Counted from the stretch's first letter, positions 30,659 through 44,124 are shown. The stretch: 64,000 nucleotides of DNA from Batkoa obscura (GCA_030770535.1 JASVEC010000010.1:1054001-1118000); one strand, 5' to 3'. The notes: generated by a model from the letters alone, not told the origin. Translations and numbers: made by a program.

Positions 30659-33600
30659 TCAATATGCTACCAAAGTTCTCATATCTTCAATTTTTTTTAA
30701 TACTTCACTAACAGAGCAACCCAACTCTTCTGCAATCTCTTGTTTTTTATTCATATCTAATAATCCAAAAGTTTCACAAAGATCACCATCAATGACTGCT
30801 TTAACAGGAGCAAAAGAAGATCGATATGAGAGATGATCTCTACCCGCTAAAAGTGGTAATTGAATTCTTAAATGAAATTCCAAGGTTTGAAAAAACTCCA
30901 CATCATCTTTAGTTAAAAAAGGTATTAATGCTCCAATCCTTCCTAATAAAGTAGTATAAACTAAGATTGGATTGGCACCTCTTATTAATGATGTTTTTTC
31001 AATTGACATGGGTGCATCACCGATATGGAAATGACATAATCTTTCTAATTTATAAGTAGCTCCATTTAAGATACCTCGATTAGTTGGGGGTAATTTATGA
31101 TGATTTGATTTGGATTCGCCTTCCCCTTCAATTTCACTAACTACATCATTGGGTAATCGTGCTAAAAATATATTACCAAATTTATCACCTACAGCTACCG
31201 TATTATAATCTACATAACAAGTAGCGGATGTAAATGCAGGTAAAGTATCATCTGCAAATACCATTAATTGATTTTCTAATTGTGTATAAGCAGCAAAATG
31301 GATAGATTCTTGTACATCAGAAATAATAATTCTTTCTCCTTGAGAATGTAAATTTACAATAGTATTTGGTATCGCTTTTGTTTGACATTTACGTAATAAT
31401 TTCATTTTACCAAGATCATAAATTCTTAATAAGCGTCCAACACCAGCTAATAATCGTCCTTGAAATTGCAGTAAAGCCATTGGTATATCTTCTACTTGAG
31501 TACGATGAACTAAACTTAATTGTGTTCCAGTTTCATCAAATTTGTATAATCTAATATAAGCTGCTGAACAAGATCTAGGGGATAAGATGGATTCAACAGC
31601 TGTTCCTACAGCTACCATAATGTCTGAATATTGATTATGAAATTGAACTAAACAAATTGAAAATGCAGCTTCATTTTCATCCAATTCAATTTCTTGGGTA
31701 GTTTCACCTGTTAATGGATTTAAGATACGAATTTGACTTGCCCATCTACCAGGCATTGCTTTAGGTAAACCAAATTCCGTTGGGTCTAAAGAAAGTGCAT
31801 TATCTTCCCCTTCAGCTTCTATAACTCTTTTAATTTCAGATGGTGAAAATGTATTATTTTCAGTTTCAAGTACTACAAAATGGTTAGAATATGGATTTAA
31901 TATAACCCTTCTTGGGGTATATTTTAAAGGTATTGTATCCTGTTGAAATTGTTGATCTAATCGATCGAAATTGATAATTTTTAGTAGATCACCAGAAATA
32001 CCAACTATACCTTCAGGTATACTTTCTGTTGAAAAGGGAGCAGCAAATTCTAATGCATCTGTTTGTAATGGCATGGTATGTATTTTATTTTGAAAATGAT
32101 AACTTAACCATGGTCTCGAAGATAATGCCATAACTGCTGGCTGCTCATTAACAATAACTTGGAATAATTTCACTGGTTTACTACCCAAGAATCTTGTACG
32201 TGTGTCGCTTAAAGCTCCAGATACTTGATCCATTACTGTTCTTAACATGATACCATTTTGTAATCCAATATGAAGATAAAGTGTATAATTGGCATCTTTA
32301 CTACTCATTTCAATAGCACATAATGACAATGGTGTATCCGCCAAAGCTTGCATTGATAAAGCTTGCATAGGTGTATTAGGATCTAATGAAATGGTACGTA
32401 CTGTATGATCAGCACAGCCAACCATTGCATAAGGAAATCTCTTTCTATCCTTTTTAATATCTCCTAAACACATAGCGGTAATTTGGGATGACATCACCAT
32501 TCTTTCATTTAATTCAGATAACAAACCAGAATTATCAATTTCAAAATAAATCAATTCATTACCTGATAATGCTATTAATATTTGGCTTTTATTACCAACC
32601 GCGCTAATAATTAATTTATCTTTTGGTGGCTTCCATTCATTAACTCTATCATCCGATTGTATATGTCTAATTCCATTAGGATAAACTTGTACAATAGAAT
32701 TATTATTTAATTCTTGAATATGTATTGTTTGTGTATTTGTTAATATCCCTGAATCATTAACTTCCTCTGGATTTTCATTTAATGTTAATACCAATGTAGC
32801 ATTTGTAAATGAAGCTATATAAACTGGATTCTTTTTTAAATTGGCTGTCCAAACTGCAGTTGGTCTACCAGGTAATTGCATTTCACCAACGTCATTAACA
32901 AATAAACCATATTTTAATACTCTAAAACTAGATTGACTACCTTTACCACATAAAGTATAAAATTGAGGTGTATCATCATTAGTTAAATTCATAACTTTAC
33001 AATCAATAACTGGAGATATGGATTCAATTTCATCCGTTTGTTGTAAATTAACCAAAGCTCTAGGTTGGAAATAAACAGGCTCAATTTCTTCTTGTTCTAA
33101 ATAATTTAAACTTGAAAACTCTTCGTCATTTGCTTTTTCTCCTAAAGCAATAAATTGATATAAACCAAAATTACCCGATTCAGGTGATAATGCAATATAA
33201 CCTGATTTTAAAATAGAAAATCCGCTAGCTACTGGTAAAGTATCAAAATATTTAATTTTTAATTGATTGACTTCGCCATCTTTATGATCTAAAGTAACTT
33301 TATAAATATCTCCTTCTTCACTTTGTAATAAAATAAAAAAGGTATTTTTCATTTTATGTAAAGCACCACAAACAATCAATATACCACGATCATAATCAGC
33401 AATAGGTATTTTACGTCTAGGGATAGGTACTTTATGTTCTACACTACCTTGATGTAAGTAAGAAATAGAATTTTCACTACAGATAATAACACCAGAGGGA
33501 CCATCGTTACCACCTGGTACAGCCATTAAAAAATTAGCTCTAGGATCAATTGGTGTGGACCATTTTCTAACTACATGATTTAAACCTAAATCTAATTCAT

Positions 33601-34338
33601 AATAAGTTAATAATTTTTCAATATTATCTAAAGCGTCTGGATTGTTATCAGTATCTGCTTCTGTATAATCTAATTCAATAGCTGCAAATATAGGATTATC
33701 AAAAGAAACATCTAGTCCAACTAAAGAGTATAAAATAGTATTGGTACGATGGGCTTCTAAAGGACTTGAAATAGTTAAATTGGCTAGTGAATCTCGATTT
33801 AATACATAAACTAATTTTTGTTTTTCTATTGCGCCTAACATCACTGCTCTTCCCTTTGGATCACATGCAATATATTGACCTGGTACTACTCGACGTACAC
33901 CTGTTTTTCCAAAAGTTTCTTGATGTACTTTATTAAATACACATAGTTTTGGATCATATTCTAAAATGACTATACGTCCACTATCACCTCCAATGATGGC
34001 GTAATCTAAATTTTAAAAAATTAAAATGAATAAATAAATTAAATAAATAAAATGAATAAATTAAACAAATTAAAAGGATGAATATAATTAAACTTACCTT
34101 TATTGCCCCCCGTTAAACGAAAAGGTTGAATACAACGGATAATACCAAAGGTATGATAACTAGTATATAAAGTTTCAAATTTACCAGAGTCACTTAATAC
34201 TTTAATTAATTCTAAACGATCATGTTTAGCTATTAATATCTCTTGTTGTTTTAAACCTGAAAAGTTGCCAATACATTGACATATACTATGGGATGTAGGT
34301 GTCAATGTTAAATTATATAAATGCATTTCTTTAGGCAT
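30659..34338 (-). CDS. RSE1: Pre-mRNA splicing factor RSE1 / SF3B3 (1195 aa, two exons)
   Basis: Large beta-propeller subunit of the SF3b part of U2 snRNP; scaffolds branch-site recognition in the nucleus. Minus-strand exons 34338-34098 and 34005-30659; 3588 nt, in frame. The start could be 34338 (MPKEMHLYNLTL) or 34326, since relatives begin at MxLYNLTL. Strong matches: GNFSGLKQQEILIAKHDRLE, QETFGKTGVRRVVPGQ, AIEKQKLVYVLNRDSLANLT, YELDLGLNHVVRKWS, VPGGNDGPSGVIICSEN and the C-terminal FFQTLEFHLR with GRDHLSYRSSFAPVK. Length is near the human 1217 aa. The only intron splits RLTGGNK|DYAIIGG. It shares a 213-base divergent promoter with the AhpD-like gene. Confidence 0.96.
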
Positions 34339-34551
34339 TTTTGGAAATGGATGAAAGGTTAAAAGATTGGAAAGGGACGATTTTTGGAATTTGTTGATAC
34401 TTTGCAATTTTTGAATGAGAAGTTCGATACTTTCTGCAAACTTTTAGATGGAAAAGTTCAAGACTTGGCATCACAAAAATTATTGGTGATGTGATATTTT
34501 TTAATTTTATTAATTTTATATATTTTATTCTATTAAATATAATCTTCAAAA

Positions 34552-35505
34552 ATGGACTTTATTATTGACAAGTGTTTCAACATATTATCATCCATAGATA
34601 TTCTACTTGCAAGTAATATAATAGTAATTTATTTACCTAATACGGTTACCATCAGCCTTAACTAACTCTCATTTTTTTAGTTAGCTAGCTTAACATCCAA
34701 CAATGATATGGGATCAATCTCTCTATTAATAAATAAAAGCTTGGAGAAAACACAAGATGAAGATGAGAGAGTGAAACTGATTGAAATGTTTCGAGAAAGT
34801 TTGGTAAAGATTTCAAGTGTTATCGGGATACCGAAGGTAAGAAGATTGAAGAGCTTTTAGTGATTTTTACTAACTATAATGATTTAACTAGTGTATCAAT
34901 GCCTCCAATGAAATTTTTAGATTAATACCAAAAGAAATTAGTGAAAGATTAAATAAAGAAGCAATTAGGTAAGATTATTTATATTAGTTAATTCTAATAT
35001 CATAGTTTATTAATCATGATTATAGAAAAAGAGATAATTTAGAAGATATTTATAAAAGAGGAGAAGAAACTTTTAATACTATTTATACAAAACAAGGTTA
35101 GTTTAATTACAGTAAATTTAAAATATTATCTGGCGACTATTTAAAGGTTTTTAGTATCAATAGATTAATATTTTTTACTTTAGCTGATAAAGTAAGAACT
35201 ATAATAAATCAAAGTAATCCTGATTTATTATTTCTTGTTAATGGTAATATTCAATAGAATTTTAGTTCACATGTGTTTATTTTATAATTTATTTAGAAAC
35301 TTATAGTAAAATTATTTCTGAATCTAAAATCCTAACGTTGGAGCAAACCGAACTAATAATGATAGCAGCACTCGTGCCGCAGCAAGTACCTAATCAGTTA
35401 AAAAGCCATTTATTAGGTTGTAAAAAATTAAATATTCATCAAAATACAATTGATTTATGTTTCAGTGTAACTAATTTAATTTATGAATATTTTAAAAATA
35501 AATAA
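34552..35505 (+). CDS. AhpD-like (carboxymuconolactone decarboxylase-fold) protein (209 aa, six exons)
   Basis: Built from exons 34552-34612, 34685-34836, 34892-34968, 35026-35096, 35184-35243, 35297-35505; 630 nt, in frame, with consensus splice sites throughout. None of the pieces is long enough to stand out on its own. The product is all-helical: early LEKTQDEDERVKLIEMFRE, then IGIPKCINASNEIFRLI, DNLEDIYKRGEETFNTIYTK and a C-terminal TELIMIAALVPQQVPNQL followed by HLLGCKKLNIHQ. The layout resembles fungal AhpD-like proteins, but the CxxC peroxidatic motif is missing; only one Cys lies in the expected helix. I therefore claim the fold at moderate confidence and no enzymatic activity. Convergent with PMR1 (148 bases between stops). 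Confidence 0.65.
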
Positions 35506-35653
35506 TTTAATAATGATTGTTATTGTGTGCATATTCAAGTAATTTTTATATTTATAGATTTGATAATAGTTTTTTTTATATAAACAAGAAGTAATTATCA
35601 AAAAAAAGAGAAGAGGAGAGAGAGAGACAAACTCAGATAAACTAAACCATTCA

Positions 35654-38600
35654 TTAAACAAACTTATCTCCTAATTCCTCCAACTTTTTTTTCTTTCTTA
35701 ACTCCCAAAACTTGACTATTTCCATAATAAAAAACAGAGATGATGTAAACCCAAGCAAATAGAATAAATCTTCCAAACCTATCGCTTCTGTTTGAAATAT
35801 CGTTTGAAAAAAAGGTAAATAAATCACTGCTAATTGGCCAATAATCGAAAATAAGATAGCTAACCAAAACATTCGATTGGTTGATTTTGGTGATGTGGAA
35901 TTACTGGATTTGGAAGTGATTAATTTTAATAACAAAGGATAGTTTAAATCTCGACAATTTAAAGCATTAAATAAATCAAATAATACAAAGGTAGTGAATG
36001 TCTATAAAGGGGATATATATATTAGCATATGTATATTATGTTGTTCTATTATTATTTACCATGGTTGTATCTCTCTTAGTAATAATACCATCTTCTAATT
36101 CTTTAGTATAAATATAAAGTGTACCTAAAAAAAATCCTATTAATTAAAAATCCTATTAAACTTTATTGTACTTTTCTACTCATTCTTCTATTAATTGTAT
36201 ATTACTCTATTCTATCCTATTATATTTCATAATAATATTAATAATAATTTTACCTATTAAAATAATCATAGCATGAATGATAATTCTTATAACGATCCTT
36301 TTATTAATTATTGTTGAGTCTTTTTTTCTTGGTTTTTGATATAATATTTCATCATTACTTGGTTCAACACCTAAAGATTGAGCGGGTGGTCCATCCATTA
36401 AAATATCTATTAATGAAAACAAAATAAATAAATATTAGATGTATAAATATAGGAGCAATATATATATTATTATATACTCATATGTATTACTATATTAATC
36501 TATTTCAATAAAATAAACTTACTAATCCACAGTATTTGCATTGGATTTAATGGATTTTCAAAGCCTAATAGTGTAGCTATTGAAATCAACGATAATGTAG
36601 CCATTGAAGTAGATAATTGAAATGTAATAAAATTTTGTATATTATTAAAGATTGTTTTTCCTATATATTCAATAGATTATTATTTCATGTAAATAACTTA
36701 GTTTATTAAATTATTACCTTCTTTAATAGCCAATAATAATACATTTAATTCATCATTTAAGATCAATAAATCAGCTGATTCTTTAGCTACATCTGTTCCA
36801 TTTTTAGCCATAGCTAAACCAATATCCGCCATTTTTAAGGCTGCTGCATCATTCACCCCATCCCCTGTCATACCTACTCTATATCCCAAGGATTGATATG
36901 ATTGGATAATTTTCATTTTATGATAAGGACTTGTCCTTGAAAATATTATACAATCTCTCATTTTAATTAAAAATTCTTCTTGATTCATATTATCAATGGA
37001 ATCCCCTGTTATGCAATCATTTGGGTTTCCTGTCATTGGTAAATGGATTTGTTGTCCTATACTTTTGGCTGTTTGTTCTATACAAATAATAAAAATTAAA
37101 ATTAGATTCTATTATTAATATTAATTCCATTTACCTGAATCCCCAGTAATCATAACTACCTTAACTCCTGCCATAATAAGTTCATTCATTGTATCTGATA
37201 AATTTAATCTAGGTGGATCCGATAATGCAATTAATCCCAATAATACTAAGTTATTCTCATCTTTTCCATAAGCCATAGTTAATACCCTTAGACCTTTCGA
37301 ACATAATTCATAATTTTTATTCAATAATTCATTTTTAATTGCTAGTGATATTAATCTCTCTCCATTATCGTAATAATACAAACATTTTTTTAAGGCTATT
37401 TCAATACTTCCTTTAAAATATGTTTGATTATTAGAATAACTTATTTGCATAAATTTATGATTTGAATGAAACGCTATTTCTGATGTTTTAGTAAGTTCCT
37501 AGTTTTATTATTATTATTATTTAATTAGTAAGCTACTTAATAATATTTACTTTTCTCATATCTTCTTTTTCCAAACTTAAATAAAAATTCATTAAAGCAA
37601 CATCCGTTGATTGACCCATCACCTTATTGTCTTCAGCAATAAAAGAATTATTGCATAAGCAAGCTAAAATAGTAAACATTAATAAAATTTCATCTTATTA
37701 CATATCTAAGCTGTTTACTTACCAATTTCCAACATCTTCTCTCCTAAAAAATTGTTTTCAATTTGAGAGAGCTGCATTTTATTCATTAAATCAATATTCG
37801 TTTCATTTTGAATAAAGTAAACATTAGTCCATTTCAATTGGTTTTCGGTTAATGTTCCAGTTTTATCCATACATAAAACATCCATACAACCTAATGTTTC
37901 AATGCATGCCATTTTTTTTATAATTACTTTGTGGTACGACATTCTCAACACTCCCAGGGCCAAAGTGACCATAACTACTACAGGTAAGCCTTCAGGTATA
38001 GCTGCTACGGCTAAACTCACTACATAAAAGGAAAAGGGGGTTATTGGATTTAGATAATATAGAAGTGGGTGATTTACCTGCTATATTAAACATATCTAAT
38101 ATTGGTCGACCTTGTATTAAACCAATTATGAATATAAAGGAAATAATTATTAATGAAATTAAACTCAATTGATGGCCTAATTTGTCCATATCTTGTTGTA
38201 ATGGAGTTTTACGTTGAGTCATCTAAATATAATATAGGTTATTATTGTATTACTATTATTTATTATTTATTATTTATCATTATTAATTTTATTAAACACT
38301 TACATCTTGCATCATTTCAACTACTTTACCGAATTGAGATTTTTTGGCATTGTTTATAACAATAGCTTTGGCATGACCTACAAACATATAGCTTATAAGT
38401 CTATAAGTGAATTGTATTATAATAATATTTACCATTGTTAATAATAGTACCCATAAATAACATATTATTTTGTTCATTAATTGAAATATTGATATTATCA
38501 ATTTTTTGATTATTTTTAATAATTGGCTCATTTTCACCAGTAAAAGTAGATTGATCCACTTCTAAATCAACACACTAAATAAAAATATTATAATAAATAT

Positions 38601-39322
38601 TATTACTACTATTAAATATTATACATGATTATAATTAATATTACCTCAATTATTCTTAAATCTGCTGGTACTTTATCACCACAATTTAGAATAATTATAT
38701 CTCCGGGTACTATTTCTCGAGTTAATAAAGTTTTTAAATGCCCTTCCCTGTCGAATAAAATCAAAGATAATTAGACAAAAATAAAATAAAATAAAATTAA
38801 TTACAATGTAAAATTTACTTACCTTAATACATTACAATAGCTTGGTGTTAATTTTTTTAATGCTGCTAAAGATTGCTCGGATTTATATTCTTGTATGAAA
38901 CCCACTATTTACATGGATAAATGGAATTAAATAAAACTCTTTTTTTAATTTCGCATTAACTAAATTCTATTTACCTGTAAAAACCAACACAATAGCCTAA
39001 TTAAAACAAAAAATAAATTAGTATGGATTTATTGAATTAGAACCACCGAATCCTCTCTTACCAAAGTAATGGAAACCGCATCCTCTTTGTTACCCATCAC
39101 TAAAGAAATAAAAGCAGAAACTAATAGTAATAAAATCATATGATTTTCTTTTAAATTATTGAATATCTTCATATATAAAGGCTCATCTTCTTCAGGTTCA
39201 AACTCATTATATCCATAAATTTGATAGTTTTTTTGTATTTGTTGATAAGTTAGGCCAACAGCTGGATCCACTGAAAAATAGATTAAAAGGTCGGGGATCG
39301 ACTGATTATAAGCAGTATCCAT
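35654..39322 (-). CDS. PMR1: Golgi Ca2+/Mn2+ P-type ATPase PMR1/SPCA (892 aa, fifteen exons)
   Basis: Pumps Ca2+ and Mn2+ into the Golgi, supporting glycosylation and calcium balance. Minus-strand exons 39322-39062, 38996-38975, 38904-38823, 38747-38645, 38574-38433, 38377-38304, 38222-38078, 38019-37723, 37663-37551, 37498-37135, 37077-36718, 36660-36523, 36406-36254, 36136-36060, 36001-35654; 2679 nt, in frame. Landmarks: [10 protein letters not shown] then [47 protein letters not shown], the phosphorylation site [23 protein letters not shown] (nucleotide site), [35 protein letters not shown] and a C-terminal membrane bundle. These patterns fit PMR1 rather than SERCA. Exon 2 is only 22 nt. 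Slightly shorter than yeast Pmr1 (950 aa), mostly at the N-terminus. Confidence 0.95.
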
Positions 39323-40400
39323 GCTCAAGATAGAAAGATAATGCAGACAAAGTATTGGACTTTAAAAGGACTCTTTCTTCTCTTAATTAAGTGAAATGAA
39401 TAATTTTGTTTTTTAAATATGCCATGTGTTTTGTCATGATTTTTAACTTTTATGAACTCATTGTCATTCTATTAACGTTGTTAGGATCTTTTCTTTATTT
39501 GGGAAATAGTATTCTCACTAGAAGACTTTTATTGGTGGTAAATTTTAGTCATTTTTTGGTTTAAGATTTAATTAAACTTTTAATTTAATTTTATTGAATA
39601 GTTATTAGTATAAAGTATCTAGTATAGAAATAGATATTAACTTAGGTAATATATAATAACGTAATTAAATTAATATTAATAAAGCCATATGATAATATGC
39701 AGATAAATTCGAAATAGTTTGAGATATTTTTATGTATTATAAAAAATTAAAATTTCATTTTAATAAGGCATTAATATACATGGGGATGTTTTACCAATTG
39801 TTCTTTTTTACTATTTTTTAAATAGAACTTAATTGGCTGGTACATTATTTAAGTTTAGTTATGTATTAGTTAACTGTTTATTTTAAAATAAAAATTAAAT
39901 CAATAAGCCTCAAATTGCCATAATAAAATAAATAATTGGCTATAAGTTTTATCATTTGTCATCATACACTTCAACTTAAACAACTACATTGATTAATTAA
40001 TATTAATTTTTAAATAATAATTTAAAAACATTTCCATATAACAATATGATAAGGTGATTTGATAATACATCTATAAAAGAGCAAAATAAAAATTATTAAA
40101 TCAATCTTGATAATTCTCTTTAACATAGAATTATTAGCCTATCAAAATTATAATTCCTACTAGATAAATTATATTAACTACTACTTTGATTTTAAAAGTC
40201 ATCAAATTGAAAACTCATAATTTATTATAAAAATATCAATAAATCCATCTACTTAAATTATATGATCCCTTATATATACTTTACCTCAATATGTTAACAA
40301 ACAATTATTATACAGATTAAAAAGCAAAATTATAACAAAAATTCGGAAAATTAAACAAAAAGTATAAAATATTCAACTTAATTGGATTAGTTTATCTATA
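39323..40400. other. Intergenic region with MITE family 2
   Basis: About 1.1 kb between the PMR1 promoter and the RRP1 3' end, containing the 256 bp MITE at 39781-40036. Nothing else recognised. Confidence 0.5.
39781..40036 (+). mobile_element. MITE family 2 copy (256 bp)
   Basis: Starts TGGGGATGTTTTACCAATTG and ends AAAACATTTCCA followed by TA. Its core of more than 150 bases (for example CTTATTGATTTAATTTTTAT on the other strand) is nearly identical, in inverted orientation, to 45119-45374, which has the same length. No coding capacity. Confidence 0.85.
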
Positions 40401-42145
40401 TTAAAATCTACCATTTCCTTTTCTTTTAATCGATCTCTTTTCTCTATCCGTTTGAGGTAACTTTTTAACTCCTTTTAATTTATTATGATCAATTAAAATT
40501 GGAAGAGAGGATGGTTTAAGTAAAGATTTGAGCTCTTTCTTATTTTCTTGTAAATAATTAATATCCCCTAATGAGCTTGTCTTATCAAATACTATATAGA
40601 ATATTATTAATATTACTTATTTAATTATTTAATTATTTAATTATTTAATTATTATATTATATTATATTATATTATATTATATTATATTATATTATTATAC
40701 TAAATATTAATTATTTACCTTTAGTTTGATTACGATCAAGTACCCATCTAACTTTCTTTTTAATTTGAGCCCCATTTTTTATTACTGGGGGTGCTGTACC
40801 AAGTGCAATTGAAGCAATAATTGGATCTGATAAATCTTCTACATAAAAATCAGCTGTTGAAATACAGCTATCTTCATTATCTAAATTGTTCTCTTTTTCT
40901 GGTGTATAATCATCTACTTCAGTAACATCAATAGAAAAACAAATGCTTTCATTATCATCTTTATTTTCTTGTTTGCTATTATAGTCTTCTTCATATAATC
41001 CACAATATTCTAAATAATTTTTCTTATTTTGTTCTTGTCCTTGCTTATTAGTTTGATTTTCTACTTTTGTTTTCTTTACTTTTTTACTGACTGGAGTTGT
41101 TACCTTTTCAATTTCTTTCACCTGTTTTTCTTCTACTTCTGGCATTTTAATTTCTACATTAAATTTTTCGGATAAAAATACAACCAATGGGAATACAGCT
41201 TTACGTACTTTAGCAGTAATATTGGGTTTTGTTACTCTATTAAAACATTCTTCAATAAACTTTGGTAAATGTTTGTTTAAGATTTTTGATTCTAGATTTT
41301 CTTCTACTGCATTTATTAACTTATCGAAAACCATCTCATTTGTTTTGCTTATAACTACTTTGTTTTTAGTATGAGATACTAACTCAATAATTGGTAATAA
41401 TAATTGATCTAATGGATAATCATCACTATTCTCACCGAATGGCAATACTTTAACTAACTCATCCCAATAAATATCAATCACATGATACTGTAATCCGATA
41501 TTTTTAAAATCTGCTTCAGTATTGAATGGTACGGCTTTATAAATATCAAATACACTTTCGATACAACTATTATCAAATTCATACTTTTTAAGTAATTGAA
41601 AAGTAACATTAACAAATCGACGTACTAATAAATAATATTTATCAATACTGAAAAAATAAAAATAAAAATTAGTATTATATCTTAAATAAACTTTAATTGT
41701 TCTTACCGATGTTTATCTAAATGTGGCCAATCCATTGACATTGTGTTCCAAAAACATTTTAAATTAAGTAAAGCTAGTTTACTGGATAACTCCAACGTTA
41801 TCTCGGCCATCTTTAAAGAGAAATTTTGTTGGTTAATTGGTTTGTCGCATAACCAAAAAGAATAAAATAGTCCTCTCCAAATCATCATGTATTTTAATTC
41901 ATCCAAATCATTTTCGTTTTCTTTTAAAAAGGAAGATAATTCCGCTAAGGCTGCATCTCTAATTTCTGGTTCTTTAAAAAATTAATATCTTCCATTAATT
42001 TAAGTGGTTATTTATTGTAAAAATTACCAGTAGAAGCTAATTGCCTATTTACTCTTTTTATATTATCAATAATATCTCCACTATTTTTTACTCCCTCTCC
42101 ATTACTTTCTTTCATGGTAACTTTCTTTTCAATACTATTAACCAT
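40401..42145 (-). CDS. RRP1: Ribosomal RNA processing protein RRP1 / NNP-1 (500 aa, four exons)
   Basis: Nucleolar factor for 27S pre-rRNA processing and 60S assembly. Minus-strand exons 42145-42028, 41971-41707, 41647-40719, 40591-40401; 1503 nt, in frame. Family core: EPEIRDAALAELSSFL, MIWRGLFYSFWLCDKPINQQ, LKCFWNTMSMDWPHLDKHR and, across the second intron, IDKYYLLVRRFV. The second half is acidic and Lys-rich, ending with a basic tail (PQTDREKRSIKRKGNGRF), typical of nucleolar proteins. The last intron is long for this locus (127 nt) because it contains two microsatellites. Confidence 0.9.
40617..40698. repeat. Compound microsatellite in the last RRP1 intron
   Basis: About four and a half units of an 8-mer (AATTATTT) run straight into about ten units of a 5-mer (ATATT). 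Located wholly within the intron 40592-40718. Confidence 0.85.
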
Positions 42146-43776
42146 CTTTTACAGAATAAAAAAGAGAAGATTTAATCACTATTTTTGCATTACAATTTGC
42201 TTCTTTAAGTTCTACTTTCATTGGCTTAAGTCCCATCATCGATTCTTTATTAGCCAATTGCTGAATATGAAATGAATAATTTATTGGATTTATAGGAGTT
42301 CCATTGGGTTTGAAAATTTTCGAATTTCTTGAGGTGCGAGAATTTTGCTAATATACAAGCTAAAACCAATTATTGGTTGATAAATAACGTACATTTTTGG
42401 TAAATTAGGATGAATTTAAATTTTCAAATGTTGGTTATTGTAAAATCGTAGTTTATAAACAATCGGTATATAATTTAGTATTCCCATCAAGATATTTCTT
42501 TCATTTATATACTTTCATTGTATACTCATTTCTTTCAAAATGCATTTTTTTTAGTGTTCTGATCACTATTACGAAAGTTAAATGGATTAAATTATAAATA
42601 GACAGTATTTTTACAACATGAGCTTTGAATGATGTTTCTACGTTGATAATAATTAACATAAGATTTGTAATTTAACTTTGCTATTTTAAGTAAATTAGAT
42701 ATGTGAACACAATACAATTTTCAAAGCATTTCTATTCTATACTATCATAAATGCCTGAAAGAAGAATAAGATTGTCTAAAAAATTGAATTCTATGTGTAG
42801 TTTTTATACTATTGATGTATTTTGAGGTGTTTTTGAACTATCAAATTGTATAGTTAATATGTAGTTTATATTACGTTACTTTTTTAGTGCCATTTATATA
42901 TCAGTTTGACTTCAGAAGTTCTAAATAAAGAGTTAGGTATTAATAGGTTTATAGAAAGAATCGATTTAGTAAAGATTAATGTAAATTCTAGTCAATTTAT
43001 TATTAGTTTGATAGTTTAAATATATTAAACCTTGAAATTTTTGCTATTAAGTTTGCTTTTTTTAAATCATTTTATACTTTAAATATAATAATTATAACTT
43101 CTTTATAAATTTTGAAATAACTTTATAAATACGAATTCAACTTGTCCATAATAATAAAATAAACAGCAACTAAATGATTCTTATAAAAATTAAATTTATA
43201 ATTGCAACTCTTAAATAAACTAGTTTTTAGACTATTATTTTTTCATGATGCATTAAGTATTCTTTAATCATTTTATTTAACAATTAACTCTTTAATTATA
43301 CGAAAATAAGTATTAAAATAGTATTTTAATCTAAATCACTAACAAATCGAAGACATTGGACTTAGTTTTTAGCCTTATAAAATATAATATATACGAATAA
43401 TTCCAAAAAGGATCACTTGATTTTATTTTTATTTATTCATATTTAATAAGTTTTTTCATATAGTTGATAAATTATATTATAGTTAATTTATTCTGGTCTA
43501 TTTTTAATTCAATTATTTAAAAAAACTTGCTAAATAATTCTAATTTTAGAAAGTACTATATGCATCCCTCTTATCCCTTGAATCAATAATATAATTATAA
43601 ACAATGTTTACTCAATAAGTAGATAAAACAATTAAATCAGAATAAAGTCATACATCGTTTTTTATAAATAAAACTTTTATTGAAATATATATTATATTAA
43701 CAACGCTACTTTGCCAGGTTAATCAGATTTTGTACTCACTTCCTATTAACTTCCTAATTATCTATTCCCGACCTTA
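42146..43776. other. Intergenic region, nothing recognised
   Basis: About 1.6 kb between the RRP1 promoter and the 3' end of the small zinc-finger gene. No open frame with recognisable similarity, no MITE copy, no RNA gene seen. Confidence 0.5.
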
Positions 43777-44124
43777 TTACCCATCCCTATTAAGAATAAA
43801 CTCTAAATCACCTGGATGAATTGATTTCCCCTCCCTCTCTTTCTTACTCATACTCTTATCCTCTTCTTCCCCAAAAGATACCTTTTTACCTTTTTTCAAA
43901 TCCATTTCAGTGTATTGCATATATTTACTTGTTTTGACTTTTTTTCTTGCTTTACAATCTTTGGTCCATTGTTCCATTTTTGTTGGATGGCGTGATTTAT
44001 AATGGTTTCTCAAACTTTGAGTACCTAAATAAGAGGTCTTACATAAACTACATTGTATTTCGGTGGTATACAATTTGCGTAAATTAATTATTCCTTGTAC
44101 TCCTTGGTTGTTTTTGACACCCAT
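43777..44124 (-). CDS. Small C2H2 zinc-finger protein (115 aa)
   Basis: Single-exon gene with one C2H2 finger near residues 25-45: CSLCKTSYLGTQSLRNHYKS followed by RH. The rest is very Lys-rich with acidic patches (KKGKKVSFGEEEDKSMSKKE) and ends HPGDLEFILNRDG. No membrane segment or signal peptide. One lone finger with a basic tail suits a nucleic-acid or ribosome-biogenesis factor, but I cannot name the family. ATG context (CAAAAATGG) is good. It could be a nucleolar or RNA-binding protein; function not assigned. Confidence 0.65.
   Translation of the reverse strand: MGVKNNQGVQGIINLRKLYTTEIQCSLCKTSYLGTQSLRNHYKSRHPTKMEQWTKDCKARKKVKTSKYMQYTEMDLKKGKKVSFGEEEDKSMSKKEREGKSIHPGDLEFILNRDG

Noticed and set aside
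30659-39328. Idea that PMR1 was several separate ATPase fragments or a pseudogene
   Set aside because: All fifteen pieces join at consensus splice sites into one in-frame 892 aa pump with all catalytic motifs.
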